Assembly (NCBI GenBank): GCA_964399985.1
Contig: CAYNRY010000003.1
Span: forward strand, 1-64,000
Source of the DNA: Micavibrio_B sp964399985
Lineage (GTDB): Bacteria > Pseudomonadota > Alphaproteobacteria > Micavibrionales > Micavibrionaceae
Reading direction: 5' to 3'
Length of the DNA: 64,000 nt
Numbering within the stretch: the stretch's first letter is position 1; the number at the start of each line of letters is the position of its first letter. The translations under genes and the position numbers were made by a program. The notes under the pieces are model-generated. The model saw only the letters and a program-made list of their open reading frames with translations. It searched no databases and was not told the origin of the DNA. Of the stretch, positions 42,856 through 52,752 are shown piece by piece.

Positions 42856-44034
42856 ATGAATAAGAAAATAATTTTGGCCGGATTTTTTGCTGCGGCATTA
42901 ATGGCCGGAGTTCTTACAGCTTATCAAAGCCCTAATGCTGACGCGGCGGTTTCATCAGAAGGCGCCGCTCCGCCGCCACAACCCGTCGTTGTCACAACTA
43001 TGGAAGAAAAAAAAATCCAGATTTGGAAAGATTTTACAGGCCGGTTGCAAGCTGTCGACTATGTCGAAATTCGACCAGAGGTTAGCGGTAAGATACAGGA
43101 GATCCGGTTTGAGGACGGCCAGACTGTCAATAAAGGTGATATTTTAATTGTTATAGATCCTGCTCCTTATCAGGCTGCATTGGATAAAGCGAAAGCAGAT
43201 TTTCAGGCTGCAAAAAATCAATATGAATTGGCGCAAAAAGATCTCGCCAGGGCGGCTGATCTGGTAAAAACCGAAGCGATTTCAAAGAAGATTTACGATG
43301 AGCGCCAAAGCGGGGCGCTTATTGCGAAAAGCCAGATGGAATCGGCAAGGGCTCAACTTTCCCAGGCGGAGATAGACATAGGTTATGCGTATGTAAAAGC
43401 GCCAATATCCGGACGCGTCAGTCGCGCTGAAATCACGGTTGGTAATTTAATACAGGTTGCCAACCCGCCTGTTCTAACGACTATCGTCTCAGATGAAGGG
43501 ATTTATGCCGATTTTGATGTAGATGAGCAAACATATCTGCAAGATATCTATTCTGCCGCTCCCGATACCGAGGCTCAAGTTAAAGTGCCGGTAGAAATGG
43601 TTTTAAAATCAGGCAATGCAAAAACATACAAAGGAATTATCAGAAGCTTTGATAATAAAATTGATCCAAAGTCTGGAACGATTAGAGTTAGGGCATTCTT
43701 TGATAACAAGGATCAGTCGCTTTTACCTGGTATGTTTGTGAATGTAAGGCTTGGTAGCACAGGTTTGAAAGATGCTCTGCTCGTATCGGAAAAGGCAATC
43801 GGTACGGATCAGGATCGTAAATTTGTCTATGTCGTTGGCGAAGGCAATAAGACTATCTATCGAGAAATTAAGCTTGGGGCATCGATCAACGGACAAAGAG
43901 TGGTCCTAGCAGGTCTTAAAGAAGGCGATAAGGTTATCACTGACGGAATTATTAAGATAAGACCGGATATGGTTGTCGAGCCTAAACCTTTATCGCCGGT
44001 TGATCTTTCTAAAGCGCAACCTGCAGCTCAATAA
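42856..44034 (+). CDS. RND efflux periplasmic adaptor (MexE-like)
   Basis: 392 aa. N-terminal signal/anchor (IILAGFFAAALMAGVLTAY), then the lipoyl, helical-hairpin, beta-barrel and membrane-proximal domains of AcrA/MexE proteins: RPEVSGKIQEIRFEDGQTVN, a long coiled hairpin around 100-175, and APISGRVSRAEITVGNLIQ. No lipobox Cys, so it is held by the signal helix or is soluble. It links the inner-membrane pump to the outer-membrane channel encoded downstream. GAGAGG precedes the ATG. It starts a three-gene operon. Confidence 0.92.
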   Translation: MNKKIILAGFFAAALMAGVLTAYQSPNADAAVSSEGAAPPPQPVVVTTMEEKKIQIWKDFTGRLQAVDYVEIRPEVSGKIQEIRFEDGQTVNKGDILIVIDPAPYQAALDKAKADFQAAKNQYELAQKDLARAADLVKTEAISKKIYDERQSGALIAKSQMESARAQLSQAEIDIGYAYVKAPISGRVSRAEITVGNLIQVANPPVLTTIVSDEGIYADFDVDEQTYLQDIYSAAPDTEAQVKVPVEMVLKSGNAKTYKGIIRSFDNKIDPKSGTIRVRAFFDNKDQSLLPGMFVNVRLGSTGLKDALLVSEKAIGTDQDRKFVYVVGEGNKTIYREIKLGASINGQRVVLAGLKEGDKVITDGIIKIRPDMVVEPKPLSPVDLSKAQPAAQ

Positions 44035-44059
44035 TTGAAACTTATTTAGAGTAAATAAT

Positions 44060-47000
44060 ATGAATCTATCCAGATTTTTTATCGATCGGCCGATATTTGC
44101 CGGCGTGGTGTCAGTCTTAATCTTTTTAAGCGGCTTGATTGCCATGTTCCAGCTTCCGATTTCCGAATACCCGGAAGTCGTTCCGCCAACCGTGGTCGTT
44201 AATGCTCAGTTCCCTGGAGCATCTCCTGCTATTATTGCAGAAACCGTCGCAACGCCGCTCGAAGAACAGATCAACGGTGTCGAGAACATGTTATACATGT
44301 CCTCGCTTGCTTCTGCAGACGGCCTGTTGACTCTAACAGTTACATTTAAAATCGGGACTGATCCAGATCTGGCGCAGCAGCTTGTTCAAAATCGGGTTAC
44401 GCAGGCTCTAACTAGATTGCCAGATATTACGCGCCAACTTGGAATTACCACGACAAAGAGTTCGCCTGATTTGACCATGGTTGTTCACTTGAAATCTCCC
44501 CAGGGACGCTATGACATGCTTTACTTGCGGAACTACGCAACGCTGAATGTCAAAGATGCTCTTAATCGTATCCAAGGGGTTGGCCAGGTTCGTCTTTTCG
44601 GATCGGGTGACTATGCAATGCGTATCTGGATGAACCCGGATAAAATCGCAGAACTGAATATGAATGCGACAGAGGTCGTCAATGCTATCCGTTCCCAAAA
44701 CATTCAGGTTGCTGCCGGTGTCATCGGCGGGCCTCCTTATGACAGTGGCGTTGAACTTCAGATGCCTATCAATGCTCATGGACGCTTACAATCTCCGGAA
44801 GAATTCGAGCAAGTTATCATCAAAAGAGACCCTTCAGGCGCCATTACACGTTTGAAAGATGTTGCCAGGGTTGATCTGGATGCTCAGCAATATGGCCTTC
44901 GCTCATTGTTAAATAACAATGCTGCGGTGGCTATACCTATATTTGCGGCTCCGGGTTCTAATGCGTTGCAAATATCCACCGATGTTCGAAAAACAATGGA
45001 GGAGCTCAAGAAGAATTTTCCAGACGATGTGGATTATTCGATCGTTTATGACCCTACCGTTTTTGTCAGGGATTCCATCGAATCCGTGGTTCATACCTTA
45101 TTTGAAGCCATAGCTTTGGTCGTGCTTGTTGTAATCGTATTTTTGCAAACATGGCGTGCCTCGATCATTCCACTATTGGCCGTCCCAGTATCAATCGTCG
45201 GTACTTTTGCGTTTATGCATCTTTTCGGCTTTTCTATTAACGTCTTGTCCCTGTTTGGCTTAATCCTGGCTATCGGGATTGTTGTTGACGACGCGATTGT
45301 TGTTGTTGAAAACGTCGAGCGGAATATCGAAGAGGGGCACACGCCTCGTGAAGCAACGCTTATTGCTATGAAAGAAGTTACCGGTCCGATTGTTGCGACA
45401 GGTTTGGTCCTGACAGGCGTCTTTGTGCCTATCGCATTTATTAGCGGTCTTACGGGCCAATTTTACAAGCAATTTGCCATGACGATTGCAATTGCGACAA
45501 TCATTTCCATGATAAATTCTCTAACCTTAAGCCCCGCTATGTCGGCGATTCTTTTAAAAGGTCATGGCGCAAAGAAAGATGCGCTGACACGCGCAATGGA
45601 TTTCACATTCGGCTGGTTCTTCCGCGGCTTTAATAAATTCTTCCATAGAAGTTCAGATCTTTATAGCAGGGGCGTCGGCAAATCATTAGCGCGCAAAACA
45701 GTTATGATGCTGATTTATGGAGGATTATTGGCCTTGACCGCTTATAGCTTCAAGCTTGTGCCCCCTGGTTTCGTTCCGGCTCAGGATAAGCAATATTTGG
45801 TAAGTTTCGCACAGTTACCCCAGGGTGCAACGCTTGAGCGTACAGAAGAAGTCATTCGTAAGATGGGCGAGATTGCCTTGAAAGAACCGGGTGTGGAAAG
45901 TTCCATCCAGTTTCCGGGATTATCAATTAATGGTTTCGTAAACAGCGCAAGCGCTGGAATTGTGTTTGTCAGTCTGAAGCCTTTTGAAGAGAGGGAAACT
46001 GAAGATCTTACAGGTTTCGCTATCGCTCAAAAATTGAATCAGAAATTCGCCGCTATCGATGATGCCTTTATTGCCATCTTTCCGCCGCCGCCTGTACAAG
46101 GCCTAGGAACTATCGGCGGGTTCAAGCTGCAGGTTGAAGACCGAACAGATCAAGGCTATCAGGCGCTTGATAACGCCATGAAGGCCGTTCAGGCAAAAGC
46201 GTGGCAGACGCCTGAACTGGCTGGGGTTTTCTCAAGCTATAACGTCAATGTCCCTCAATTATTTGTCGATTTAGATAGAACAAAGGTACAGCAAATGGGC
46301 GTTTCCGTTACAGACGTCTTTGCAACGATGCAAACTTATCTTGGGTCTATCTATGTGAATGACTTCAATCAGTTTGGCCGCACTTATCAGGTGGTGGCGC
46401 AAGCTGATAAAGAATTCCGGGCGCGGCCAGAAGATATCAATCGTTTGCAAGTCCGTAATGCGGAAGGGCAAATGATCCCGCTGGGGAGTGTTGTAGATGT
46501 ACAAGAGACATTCGGTCCGGAAACAGCGTCGCGCTATAATGCATATCGAAGCGCAGATCTTAACGGGAATGCTGGTGTGGGTTTCTCAAGTGGTGAGGCT
46601 CAGGCTGCAATTACTAAAATCTTAAAAGAGACACTTCCGCCTGGCATGGATTTCGAGTGGACTGAACTTACCTATCAGCAAATTCTGGCTGGGAATACGA
46701 CCATGCTTGTGTTTCCGATCTGTATTCTGTTGGTCTTTTTGGTATTGGCCGCTCAATATGAAAGTCTTGCGCTGCCTTTAGCTGTCATTCTAATTGTTCC
46801 GATGAGTATTATGTCAGCTCTCATTGGCGTTCATTTAACCAATGGCGATAATAACATCTTTACACAGATCAGCCTGTTTGTTCTTGCTGGGCTTGCCTGT
46901 AAGAATGCAATTTTGATTGTTGAATTTGCCCGCGAACTCGAACATCAGGGCAGGGGAATTGTCGAGGCGGCTATTGAGTCCAGCCGCTTAAGGCTGCGCC

Positions 47001-47221
47001 CAATTTTAATGACGTCTTTTGCCTTTATTATGGGTGTGCTGCCTCTTGTGGTAAGTCATGGTGCCGGCGCTGAAATGCGTCATGCGATTGGTATCGCGGT
47101 CTTCTCCGGAATGCTTGGCGTCACGTTCTTTGGAATTTTCTTAACACCTGTTTTTTATGTTTTATTGCGAAAGCTAGAAGCATCACTTAGCCGCAAGCCC
47201 GATGGAAAGGCTCATTCATGA
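44060..47221 (+). CDS. RND multidrug efflux permease (MexF/AcrB-type, HAE1)
   Basis: 1053 aa, twelve predicted membrane helices and two large periplasmic loops. Proton-relay Asp pair in helix 4 (GLILAIGIVVDDAIVVVENV), conserved N-terminus (FFIDRPIFAGVVSVLIFLSG) and the GFVPAQDKQYLVSFAQLPQG stretch of the porter domain. It pumps drugs or other hydrophobic compounds out, driven by protons. The sequence follows the MexF type. It is followed by a four-base overlap with the outer-membrane gene. Confidence 0.95.
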   Translation: MNLSRFFIDRPIFAGVVSVLIFLSGLIAMFQLPISEYPEVVPPTVVVNAQFPGASPAIIAETVATPLEEQINGVENMLYMSSLASADGLLTLTVTFKIGTDPDLAQQLVQNRVTQALTRLPDITRQLGITTTKSSPDLTMVVHLKSPQGRYDMLYLRNYATLNVKDALNRIQGVGQVRLFGSGDYAMRIWMNPDKIAELNMNATEVVNAIRSQNIQVAAGVIGGPPYDSGVELQMPINAHGRLQSPEEFEQVIIKRDPSGAITRLKDVARVDLDAQQYGLRSLLNNNAAVAIPIFAAPGSNALQISTDVRKTMEELKKNFPDDVDYSIVYDPTVFVRDSIESVVHTLFEAIALVVLVVIVFLQTWRASIIPLLAVPVSIVGTFAFMHLFGFSINVLSLFGLILAIGIVVDDAIVVVENVERNIEEGHTPREATLIAMKEVTGPIVATGLVLTGVFVPIAFISGLTGQFYKQFAMTIAIATIISMINSLTLSPAMSAILLKGHGAKKDALTRAMDFTFGWFFRGFNKFFHRSSDLYSRGVGKSLARKTVMMLIYGGLLALTAYSFKLVPPGFVPAQDKQYLVSFAQLPQGATLERTEEVIRKMGEIALKEPGVESSIQFPGLSINGFVNSASAGIVFVSLKPFEERETEDLTGFAIAQKLNQKFAAIDDAFIAIFPPPPVQGLGTIGGFKLQVEDRTDQGYQALDNAMKAVQAKAWQTPELAGVFSSYNVNVPQLFVDLDRTKVQQMGVSVTDVFATMQTYLGSIYVNDFNQFGRTYQVVAQADKEFRARPEDINRLQVRNAEGQMIPLGSVVDVQETFGPETASRYNAYRSADLNGNAGVGFSSGEAQAAITKILKETLPPGMDFEWTELTYQQILAGNTTMLVFPICILLVFLVLAAQYESLALPLAVILIVPMSIMSALIGVHLTNGDNNIFTQISLFVLAGLACKNAILIVEFARELEHQGRGIVEAAIESSRLRLRPILMTSFAFIMGVLPLVVSHGAGAEMRHAIGIAVFSGMLGVTFFGIFLTPVFYVLLRKLEASLSRKPDGKAHS

Positions 47222-48570
47222 AGTATATTTTATTAGTTACCACATCACTTATGCTAAGTGGCTGTCTTCTAACTCCTTCGGAACACGGGACTGTCGATGC
47301 GCCGGAGTTCTGGACATCTTCTGTGCAGAATGTCGAGACGGCCGCACCGGAAACGCTGCATAACTGGTGGAAGGGATTTCAAGATCCAGCTTTGAATAAT
47401 CTGGTAGATTTAGCATTGAAGGGCAGCCCGGATAGAAAAATAGCTGAAGCCAGAGTCTTGGAAGCGCGTGGTATAAGTCGCTCCGTAACTAGCGCTCTTT
47501 TCCCTCAAATTGGTGCTTCTGGATCGGCAGGACGTGCGAAAGACTTCAATACAAATTTCAAGGCCGGAGAATTATACCAAGCGGGTTTCGATGCATCCTA
47601 TGAAATTGATATTTTCGGGCGTAACAGAAATAGTGCAGATGCGGCAGGGCTTAATTTAGAAGCAAAAACAGCCGAATATCACGATGTAAGCCTTACTTTG
47701 GTGTCGGAAATTGCCAGGACCTATATTGAGTTTAGAGCTGCTGAGAAACAAATGCAAATCGCACAAAAAAATCTTGAGTCACAGCAAAAGACTCTGGATT
47801 TAATCCGCCAGCAAAAAGAACTTGGCGAGGCGCCTCAACTCGACGTTGAGCGTTCTGAAGGACTCGTTAATACTACTAAATCAGCTATTCCTGAATTCAG
47901 TCGTCAGGCTGATAATGCAAGACTTCGTTTGAGTGTTTTAACTGGAGAATTACCTGAAAAAATTAAGCCGCTATTGCCTGAGGGCCAGCATGTAGAAATT
48001 AACATTAAGCCAGTTTTGTTTTCGCCAGCTCAGGTTATTGCGCAAAGGCCGGATATTCAAGCTGCGCAATCAAACTTGGAAGCTCAAACGTCGCTGACTA
48101 AAGCAGAAATTTCAAGCATCTTTCCAACGATTAGCCTGAGCGGTTTCTTCGGCGTTGCAGATACAGCTCTTATTAACTCGACGAATATATGGTCGACCGG
48201 AATTTCTGCTGCCGTATCCCTTTTAGATTTTGGCAGAATTCGCGGTAATATAGATGCGGCAAAAGCCCGTGAATTACAAAGCTTCGAATTTTGGCGTAAA
48301 ACTGTTTTACAGGCTATTACCGATGTGGAAACAGCCTTGACCGATTATGCGCGCATCAGCGAAAGAGTAACTACGCTGCAACTGGCTACAAAGAACGCGG
48401 AGCAATCTCTGAATTTATCTGAACAGCTTTATAAAGAAGGGGAAGTTTCGTTTTTAGATGTTCTGGATGCTCAAAGAACGCTTAATAATGCAAATGCTGA
48501 AGTTGTGAGTGCAGAAGAAGCCCAGTCCCTGAGCTTGATTTCTTTATACAAAGCCTTGGGAAGTTATTGA
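47218..48570 (+). CDS. RND outer-membrane channel lipoprotein (OprM/NodT family)
   Basis: 450 aa. Lipobox MLSGC (Cys16), then the duplicated TolC-like repeats: LVDLALKGSPDRKIAEARVL, TAEYHDVSLTLVSEIARTYI and the second copy KAEISSIFPTISLSGFFGVA. It forms the trimeric outer-membrane tunnel of the pump. The start overlaps the permease by four bases; the operon is complete (adaptor, pump, channel). Confidence 0.93.
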   Translation: MKYILLVTTSLMLSGCLLTPSEHGTVDAPEFWTSSVQNVETAAPETLHNWWKGFQDPALNNLVDLALKGSPDRKIAEARVLEARGISRSVTSALFPQIGASGSAGRAKDFNTNFKAGELYQAGFDASYEIDIFGRNRNSADAAGLNLEAKTAEYHDVSLTLVSEIARTYIEFRAAEKQMQIAQKNLESQQKTLDLIRQQKELGEAPQLDVERSEGLVNTTKSAIPEFSRQADNARLRLSVLTGELPEKIKPLLPEGQHVEINIKPVLFSPAQVIAQRPDIQAAQSNLEAQTSLTKAEISSIFPTISLSGFFGVADTALINSTNIWSTGISAAVSLLDFGRIRGNIDAAKARELQSFEFWRKTVLQAITDVETALTDYARISERVTTLQLATKNAEQSLNLSEQLYKEGEVSFLDVLDAQRTLNNANAEVVSAEEAQSLSLISLYKALGSY

Positions 48571-48601
48571 TTGCAGACGAAGCATATTAGATGCGCTTAG
48601 C

Positions 48602-49147
48602 TTAAGCTTTCGAATAATGAGTATTAGGATGAAACCATTTCTTTAAAATCTTCGTAACGAATGGCATTATAACCCAGGTCAAAAGGATAACCATGGCTGT
48701 CGCCATGATGAGAGCTCGGAGAACGACAGGCAGAGCATGTATTAGGTTGCCTATAGTCAAAGTCAAGAAAAGACTTGTGGGGAATACCCCTATTAATGTA
48801 GCCACGGCCATTTTCCATCGAGGCGGTGGAGAGCCTGGGGCGCGAAACCAGGCTTCGAGGCCGTTAAGCTCACGGTATTCGGGTACACCTTCGGTCACGC
48901 GTGAAGCATATTCTTCCCAGTCTTTGAAAAGATCGGAATTATAAAACGCATCGCGTTCGGCATCATCGTTGAAGGTTCGCAATATTCCGATATCTCTTTT
49001 ATGCCCACCGGGGATAGATGTAATCATGCCCGCGCCGTGAACGCCCCCATGAATAAAAGATTCTCCCAGAAAGCGGCGTAATGCAGACTGAAATTCCTGC
49101 TCTTTACCCGGTAGCATGCGGCGTGTGATAGCGATATGTATAGACAT
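48602..49147 (-). CDS. Antibiotic-biosynthesis-monooxygenase (ABM) domain membrane protein
   Basis: 181 aa. Residues 1-95 form an ABM-type ferredoxin-like fold (ITRRMLPGKEQEFQSALRRF; DFKDWEE-type helix), usually linked to small-molecule or heme/quinone chemistry. Residues 115-170 contain two membrane helices (MAVATLIGVFPTSLFLTLTI; LRALIMATAMVILLTWVIMP). Such two-part proteins occur in stress operons. It is last in the LysR-divergent operon. Confidence 0.75.
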   Translation of the reverse strand: MSIHIAITRRMLPGKEQEFQSALRRFLGESFIHGGVHGAGMITSIPGGHKRDIGILRTFNDDAERDAFYNSDLFKDWEEYASRVTEGVPEYRELNGLEAWFRAPGSPPPRWKMAVATLIGVFPTSLFLTLTIGNLIHALPVVLRALIMATAMVILLTWVIMPFVTKILKKWFHPNTHYSKA

Positions 49148-49169
49148 TTTGTTTTATCCTTTTAAAATA

Positions 49170-51161
49170 TTAGTAAGCAAAGCAGCCGCAGCCCAATGAC
49201 CACGGGTTTTCAAAGCTTGGTTTGTTTTTGTTTTCATCTAGGCCCAGCCAGCGAGACAGTTTCCCGTCATGCCCCGCGCCTTGATGATTGTGGCCGCAGC
49301 CGTGAATCGCACAGTTCGAGGTCACCACAGTTCCGCCTAGATTGATGTCGGCTGTCTGGTAACCGCCGAAGCGCTTAACAGGTGACCAGTCGGGGCTGAC
49401 GGGTGGCAATGGCGCGTCATGTGATTTGAAATCATCAGCGGCATACACAATCTTTCCGCCGACAACTGTCATGACGGACGTAATGTCTTTGATAGCTTCA
49501 TCGGGGATCGTCATGAAATCATGTGACAGGACGGCGAGATCTGCGTACATGGCAACGCTTAATGCGCCTTTGGCTGTTTCCTCGTTGGACTTATAGGCGC
49601 TGCCCAAAGTCCAGAGGCGTAAAGCTTCTTCACGGTTCAGACGATTGCTGTCACCATATAAGGATAAACCTCCGACGGTTTTCCCTGTGACCAGCCAGTA
49701 GAGAGAAACCCATGGGTTGTAACTGGCTACGCGTGTCGCATCCGTGCCGCCTCCCACAGGAATACCCATATCGAGCATTTTTCTGATAGGCGGGCTTTGC
49801 GATGCGGCTTCCTTGCCGTAACGATCAACGAAATATTCTCCCTGAAACGCCATTCGGTGCTGGACGGCGATCCCGCCATTCAGGCGTTTTATCCGCTCCA
49901 TGTTTTTCTCGCTGACGGTTTCGGCATGATCGAAGAACCAGCGGAGATTGCCGAATTTCGTATCCTGATCGATGCTTTCAAAGACATCAAGCGCACGGTC
50001 GATCGTTCCATTGTAAGTCGCATGAAGGCGGAACGGCCAGCGTTGTTCGACTAAAAACCGGACCACATCGCCCAAATCTTTCTCCATACTTCTGGCCATA
50101 TCTGGGCGCGGTTGCAGGAAGTCTTCAAAATCGGCTGCCGAAAAAGCGAGCATTTCACCAGCCCCGTTATGGCGCATAAAGCCGTCGCCGCTATAGGGTT
50201 TTACCATGCCTGACCATTTCTGGAAGTCGGCAAGTTCGTGCCCCTTGTTTTGTGTGAAGAGATTATAGGCGATGCGCACGGTCATCTGGTTATCTTTATG
50301 CAGTCTTTCAATGACGTTGTAATCATCTGGGTAATTCTGGAAGCCGCCTCCAGCATCGATTACGCTGGTAATTCCAAGGCGATTAAGTTCGCGCATGAAA
50401 TGGCGCGTTGAATTTATCTGGTCGTTGATAGGCAGGGCCGGGCCTTTTGCTAATGTAGAATACAGGATCATCGCGTTCGGTTCCGCAATCAGCATGCCTG
50501 TCGGGTTGCCATTGGCATCGCGTTCGACGCGTCCACCAGCCGGATCAGGAGTGTCTTTTGTAATTCCGGCAGCTTTCAAGGCGGCGCCATTTAAAAGCGC
50601 GCGGTCATAGAGGTGCAGAATAAAGACAGGCGTATCAGGCGCTGCCGCGTTGATCTCGGCTAATGCCGGCATGCGGCGTTCCTTGAACTGGAATTCGCTC
50701 CAGCCGCCAACCACGCGCACCCATTGCGGGGCAGGCGTATTGTCCGCTTGTATTTTCAACATCAAAAGGGCATCGGCAAGGCTTTTAACACCGTCCCAGC
50801 GCAGTTCCATATTGTAATTCAATCCGCCGCGGATCAGGTGAGTATGAGAATCGTTCAAACCCGGTATGGCGCGCCTGCCTTTCAGGTCGATATATTTTGT
50901 CTTGTCGTTTGCCAGTGAGCGGATTTCCTTGTCGCTGCCGATAGCGGCGACCATGCCACCTGCGAAGGCCACAGCGCTTACTTCGGGTTTTGTCTGGTCC
51001 AGGGTTGTAATTCTTCCGTTGAAGAGAACAGTGTCGATAACAGGTGATGACATGGCGAGAACCTCTTGGGTAAGGAATGGAATGGTGGAGCCGGCTAAAA
51101 GGCTTGCGCCGAGAAGGCTGGTGTTTTGCAGAAAATTACGGCGGGTTATTTTTGAATTCAT
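49170..51161 (-). CDS. Tat-exported amidohydrolase (YtcJ-like metal-dependent hydrolase)
   Basis: 663 aa from the ATG at 51161, chosen because GGAGG lies seven bases before it; an upstream in-frame ATG has no such site. N-terminal twin-arginine signal ITRRNFLQNTSLLGASLLAG with the Ala cleavage region. TIM-barrel amidohydrolase motifs: PGLNDSHTHLIRGG (metal His) and GDSNRLNREEALRLWTLGSA. It should act in the periplasm. The C-terminus is Cys/His-rich (GCGHNHQGAGH; GCGCFAY) and may bind metal. Substrate unknown. Confidence 0.85.
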   Translation of the reverse strand: MNSKITRRNFLQNTSLLGASLLAGSTIPFLTQEVLAMSSPVIDTVLFNGRITTLDQTKPEVSAVAFAGGMVAAIGSDKEIRSLANDKTKYIDLKGRRAIPGLNDSHTHLIRGGLNYNMELRWDGVKSLADALLMLKIQADNTPAPQWVRVVGGWSEFQFKERRMPALAEINAAAPDTPVFILHLYDRALLNGAALKAAGITKDTPDPAGGRVERDANGNPTGMLIAEPNAMILYSTLAKGPALPINDQINSTRHFMRELNRLGITSVIDAGGGFQNYPDDYNVIERLHKDNQMTVRIAYNLFTQNKGHELADFQKWSGMVKPYSGDGFMRHNGAGEMLAFSAADFEDFLQPRPDMARSMEKDLGDVVRFLVEQRWPFRLHATYNGTIDRALDVFESIDQDTKFGNLRWFFDHAETVSEKNMERIKRLNGGIAVQHRMAFQGEYFVDRYGKEAASQSPPIRKMLDMGIPVGGGTDATRVASYNPWVSLYWLVTGKTVGGLSLYGDSNRLNREEALRLWTLGSAYKSNEETAKGALSVAMYADLAVLSHDFMTIPDEAIKDITSVMTVVGGKIVYAADDFKSHDAPLPPVSPDWSPVKRFGGYQTADINLGGTVVTSNCAIHGCGHNHQGAGHDGKLSRWLGLDENKNKPSFENPWSLGCGCFAY

Positions 51162-51778
51162 GAAACAGCCTCCTGCATCATCCAATTTTTTATATCCGAG
51201 AAATCGGATTGTGTCAGTCCGTGTCCTGTCGGTTTCATCCTGATATCCACTTTTGCGCCGGCATCTTTAAGCATCTCTGCAAGTTTTTGCGAATTATCGG
51301 CCGGAATGATCGGATCCATAAATCCGGAAAGCATTAGAATATTCTTCCCTTTCAGGTCGGGTAAGCTTTTAGGTTCAAAGGGCACCATCGCACGCAGTAG
51401 CACAGCTCCTTGCAAAATCTCAGCTCTGGCAAACAGGAGGCTGGCTGCGATATTTGCGCCGTTTGAATAGCCCAGCGCGAAGACAGGCTGGTTTCCAAAT
51501 CCATAACGGGTGCGGGCGTCTGCTATAAAATCGGCTAGTTCATCAGTGCGGAATTTTAAATCTTCCAGATCGAATACGCCTTCTGCCAAACGGCGGAAGA
51601 AGCGAGGCATTCCGTTTTCCGATACTTTACCGCGCACGGACAGGATTGTCGAAGCGGGGCTAACCGCTTGGCCCAGCTCGACCAGATCCTGCTCGTCGCC
51701 GCCTGTTCCGTGGAGTAAAAGCAACACAGGCAGGCTGGCATCGCCCTGTATAAAGATATGTTTAAAGTCTTTTTCCAT
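51158..51778 (-). CDS. mhqD: Carboxylesterase of the MhqD type
   Basis: 206 aa alpha/beta hydrolase. GYSNGANIAASLLF (nucleophile Ser) and the characteristic ENGMPRFFRRLAEGVFDLED stretch of MhqD-like hydrolases. In Bacillus, MhqD belongs to the hydroquinone/electrophile detoxification regulon. The start overlaps the amidohydrolase (ATGA, four bases). It lies 20 bases downstream of the dioxygenase-like gene. Confidence 0.85.
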   Translation of the reverse strand: MEKDFKHIFIQGDASLPVLLLLHGTGGDEQDLVELGQAVSPASTILSVRGKVSENGMPRFFRRLAEGVFDLEDLKFRTDELADFIADARTRYGFGNQPVFALGYSNGANIAASLLFARAEILQGAVLLRAMVPFEPKSLPDLKGKNILMLSGFMDPIIPADNSQKLAEMLKDAGAKVDIRMKPTGHGLTQSDFSDIKNWMMQEAVS

Positions 51779-51798
51779 GGCGATGCGCCTTTCGTTTT

Positions 51799-52728
51799 TT
51801 AGAGTGTGGGCAGGACCGCAGCGATTTCGGCGCGATGCTGTTCGTATTGGGCAGGAAGTTTCAAATCCTGACCTAGAGTTGCTATCGGCTCGTCGATATC
51901 AAAACCGGGATTATCGGTTGCCAGTTCGAACAAAACACCATTAGGCTCGCGGAAATAGACCGAGTGGAAGTAGTTACGGTCTATTACTTGCGTCAAATGC
52001 ATGCCGGCTTTAGCAAGCTCTGCGCGAACCTGAAGCTCAGATTCATCGTCGCCGACTCTCCAGGCAACATGGTGGATCGTGCCTGCGCCCGGTGCGCCTT
52101 TCCACATGCCGGGAATGGCACGCAGATCAACAATTTTACCCAAGCCTTCTCCGTCCGCCGCGTAACGATAACGACTGCCGTCATTGCCGACCAGTTTGAA
52201 ACCAAGCTGTCCTGTCAGCAGGGCGGCTGTTTTTTCGTGATCGTCGACCCATAGCGAAATGCTGTGGAAGCCGCGGATCGCGACATCTGCGCCAATTTCG
52301 TCTGTCGTCCAGAGATGATCGTCCGGAAGATTATCAACGCCCACCAGTTCCAGCATCAGACCGTCTGGGTCCTCAATGCGAATGACTTTCTCGTCAAAAC
52401 GCGCTTCAGGTCCTTGGTATTCGATACCTAGCTGATGGAAACGGTCGATCCAGAATGAGAATGAAATTTTCGGAACGGCAAAGACGATTTCAACCGCCTG
52501 TCCTGTTCCCGCGCGACCTTTCGGAAGATCGGGATGCGGAAAGAAGGTCAGGATGGTGCCGGGTGATCCTGCGTTATCACCGAAATAAAAGTGATACGTG
52601 GAAGGATCGTCGAAGTTGACTGTCTTTTTTACAAAGCGCAGACCAAGAACTTTCGTATAAAAATCGAAATTTTTTTTCGGGTCGCTGGCGATCGCTGTGA
52701 TGTGGTGTATACCGGATGCAGTTTGCAT
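51799..52728 (-). CDS. mhqO: MhqO-like ring-cleavage dioxygenase (VOC superfamily)
   Basis: 309 aa with two VOC (glyoxalase-fold) modules: SGIHHITAIASDPKKNFDFY with metal-binding His, and GTIHHVAWRVGDDESELQVR. Diagnostic FVKKTVNFDDPSTYHFYFGD resembles MhqO/MhqA ring-cleaving dioxygenases, which act on hydroquinones and catechols. Operon neighbour of MhqD. Substrate inferred. Confidence 0.85.
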   Translation of the reverse strand: MQTASGIHHITAIASDPKKNFDFYTKVLGLRFVKKTVNFDDPSTYHFYFGDNAGSPGTILTFFPHPDLPKGRAGTGQAVEIVFAVPKISFSFWIDRFHQLGIEYQGPEARFDEKVIRIEDPDGLMLELVGVDNLPDDHLWTTDEIGADVAIRGFHSISLWVDDHEKTAALLTGQLGFKLVGNDGSRYRYAADGEGLGKIVDLRAIPGMWKGAPGAGTIHHVAWRVGDDESELQVRAELAKAGMHLTQVIDRNYFHSVYFREPNGVLFELATDNPGFDIDEPIATLGQDLKLPAQYEQHRAEIAAVLPTL

Positions 52729-52752
52729 GGTCGTTCTCCTTTTTTAATTTGG

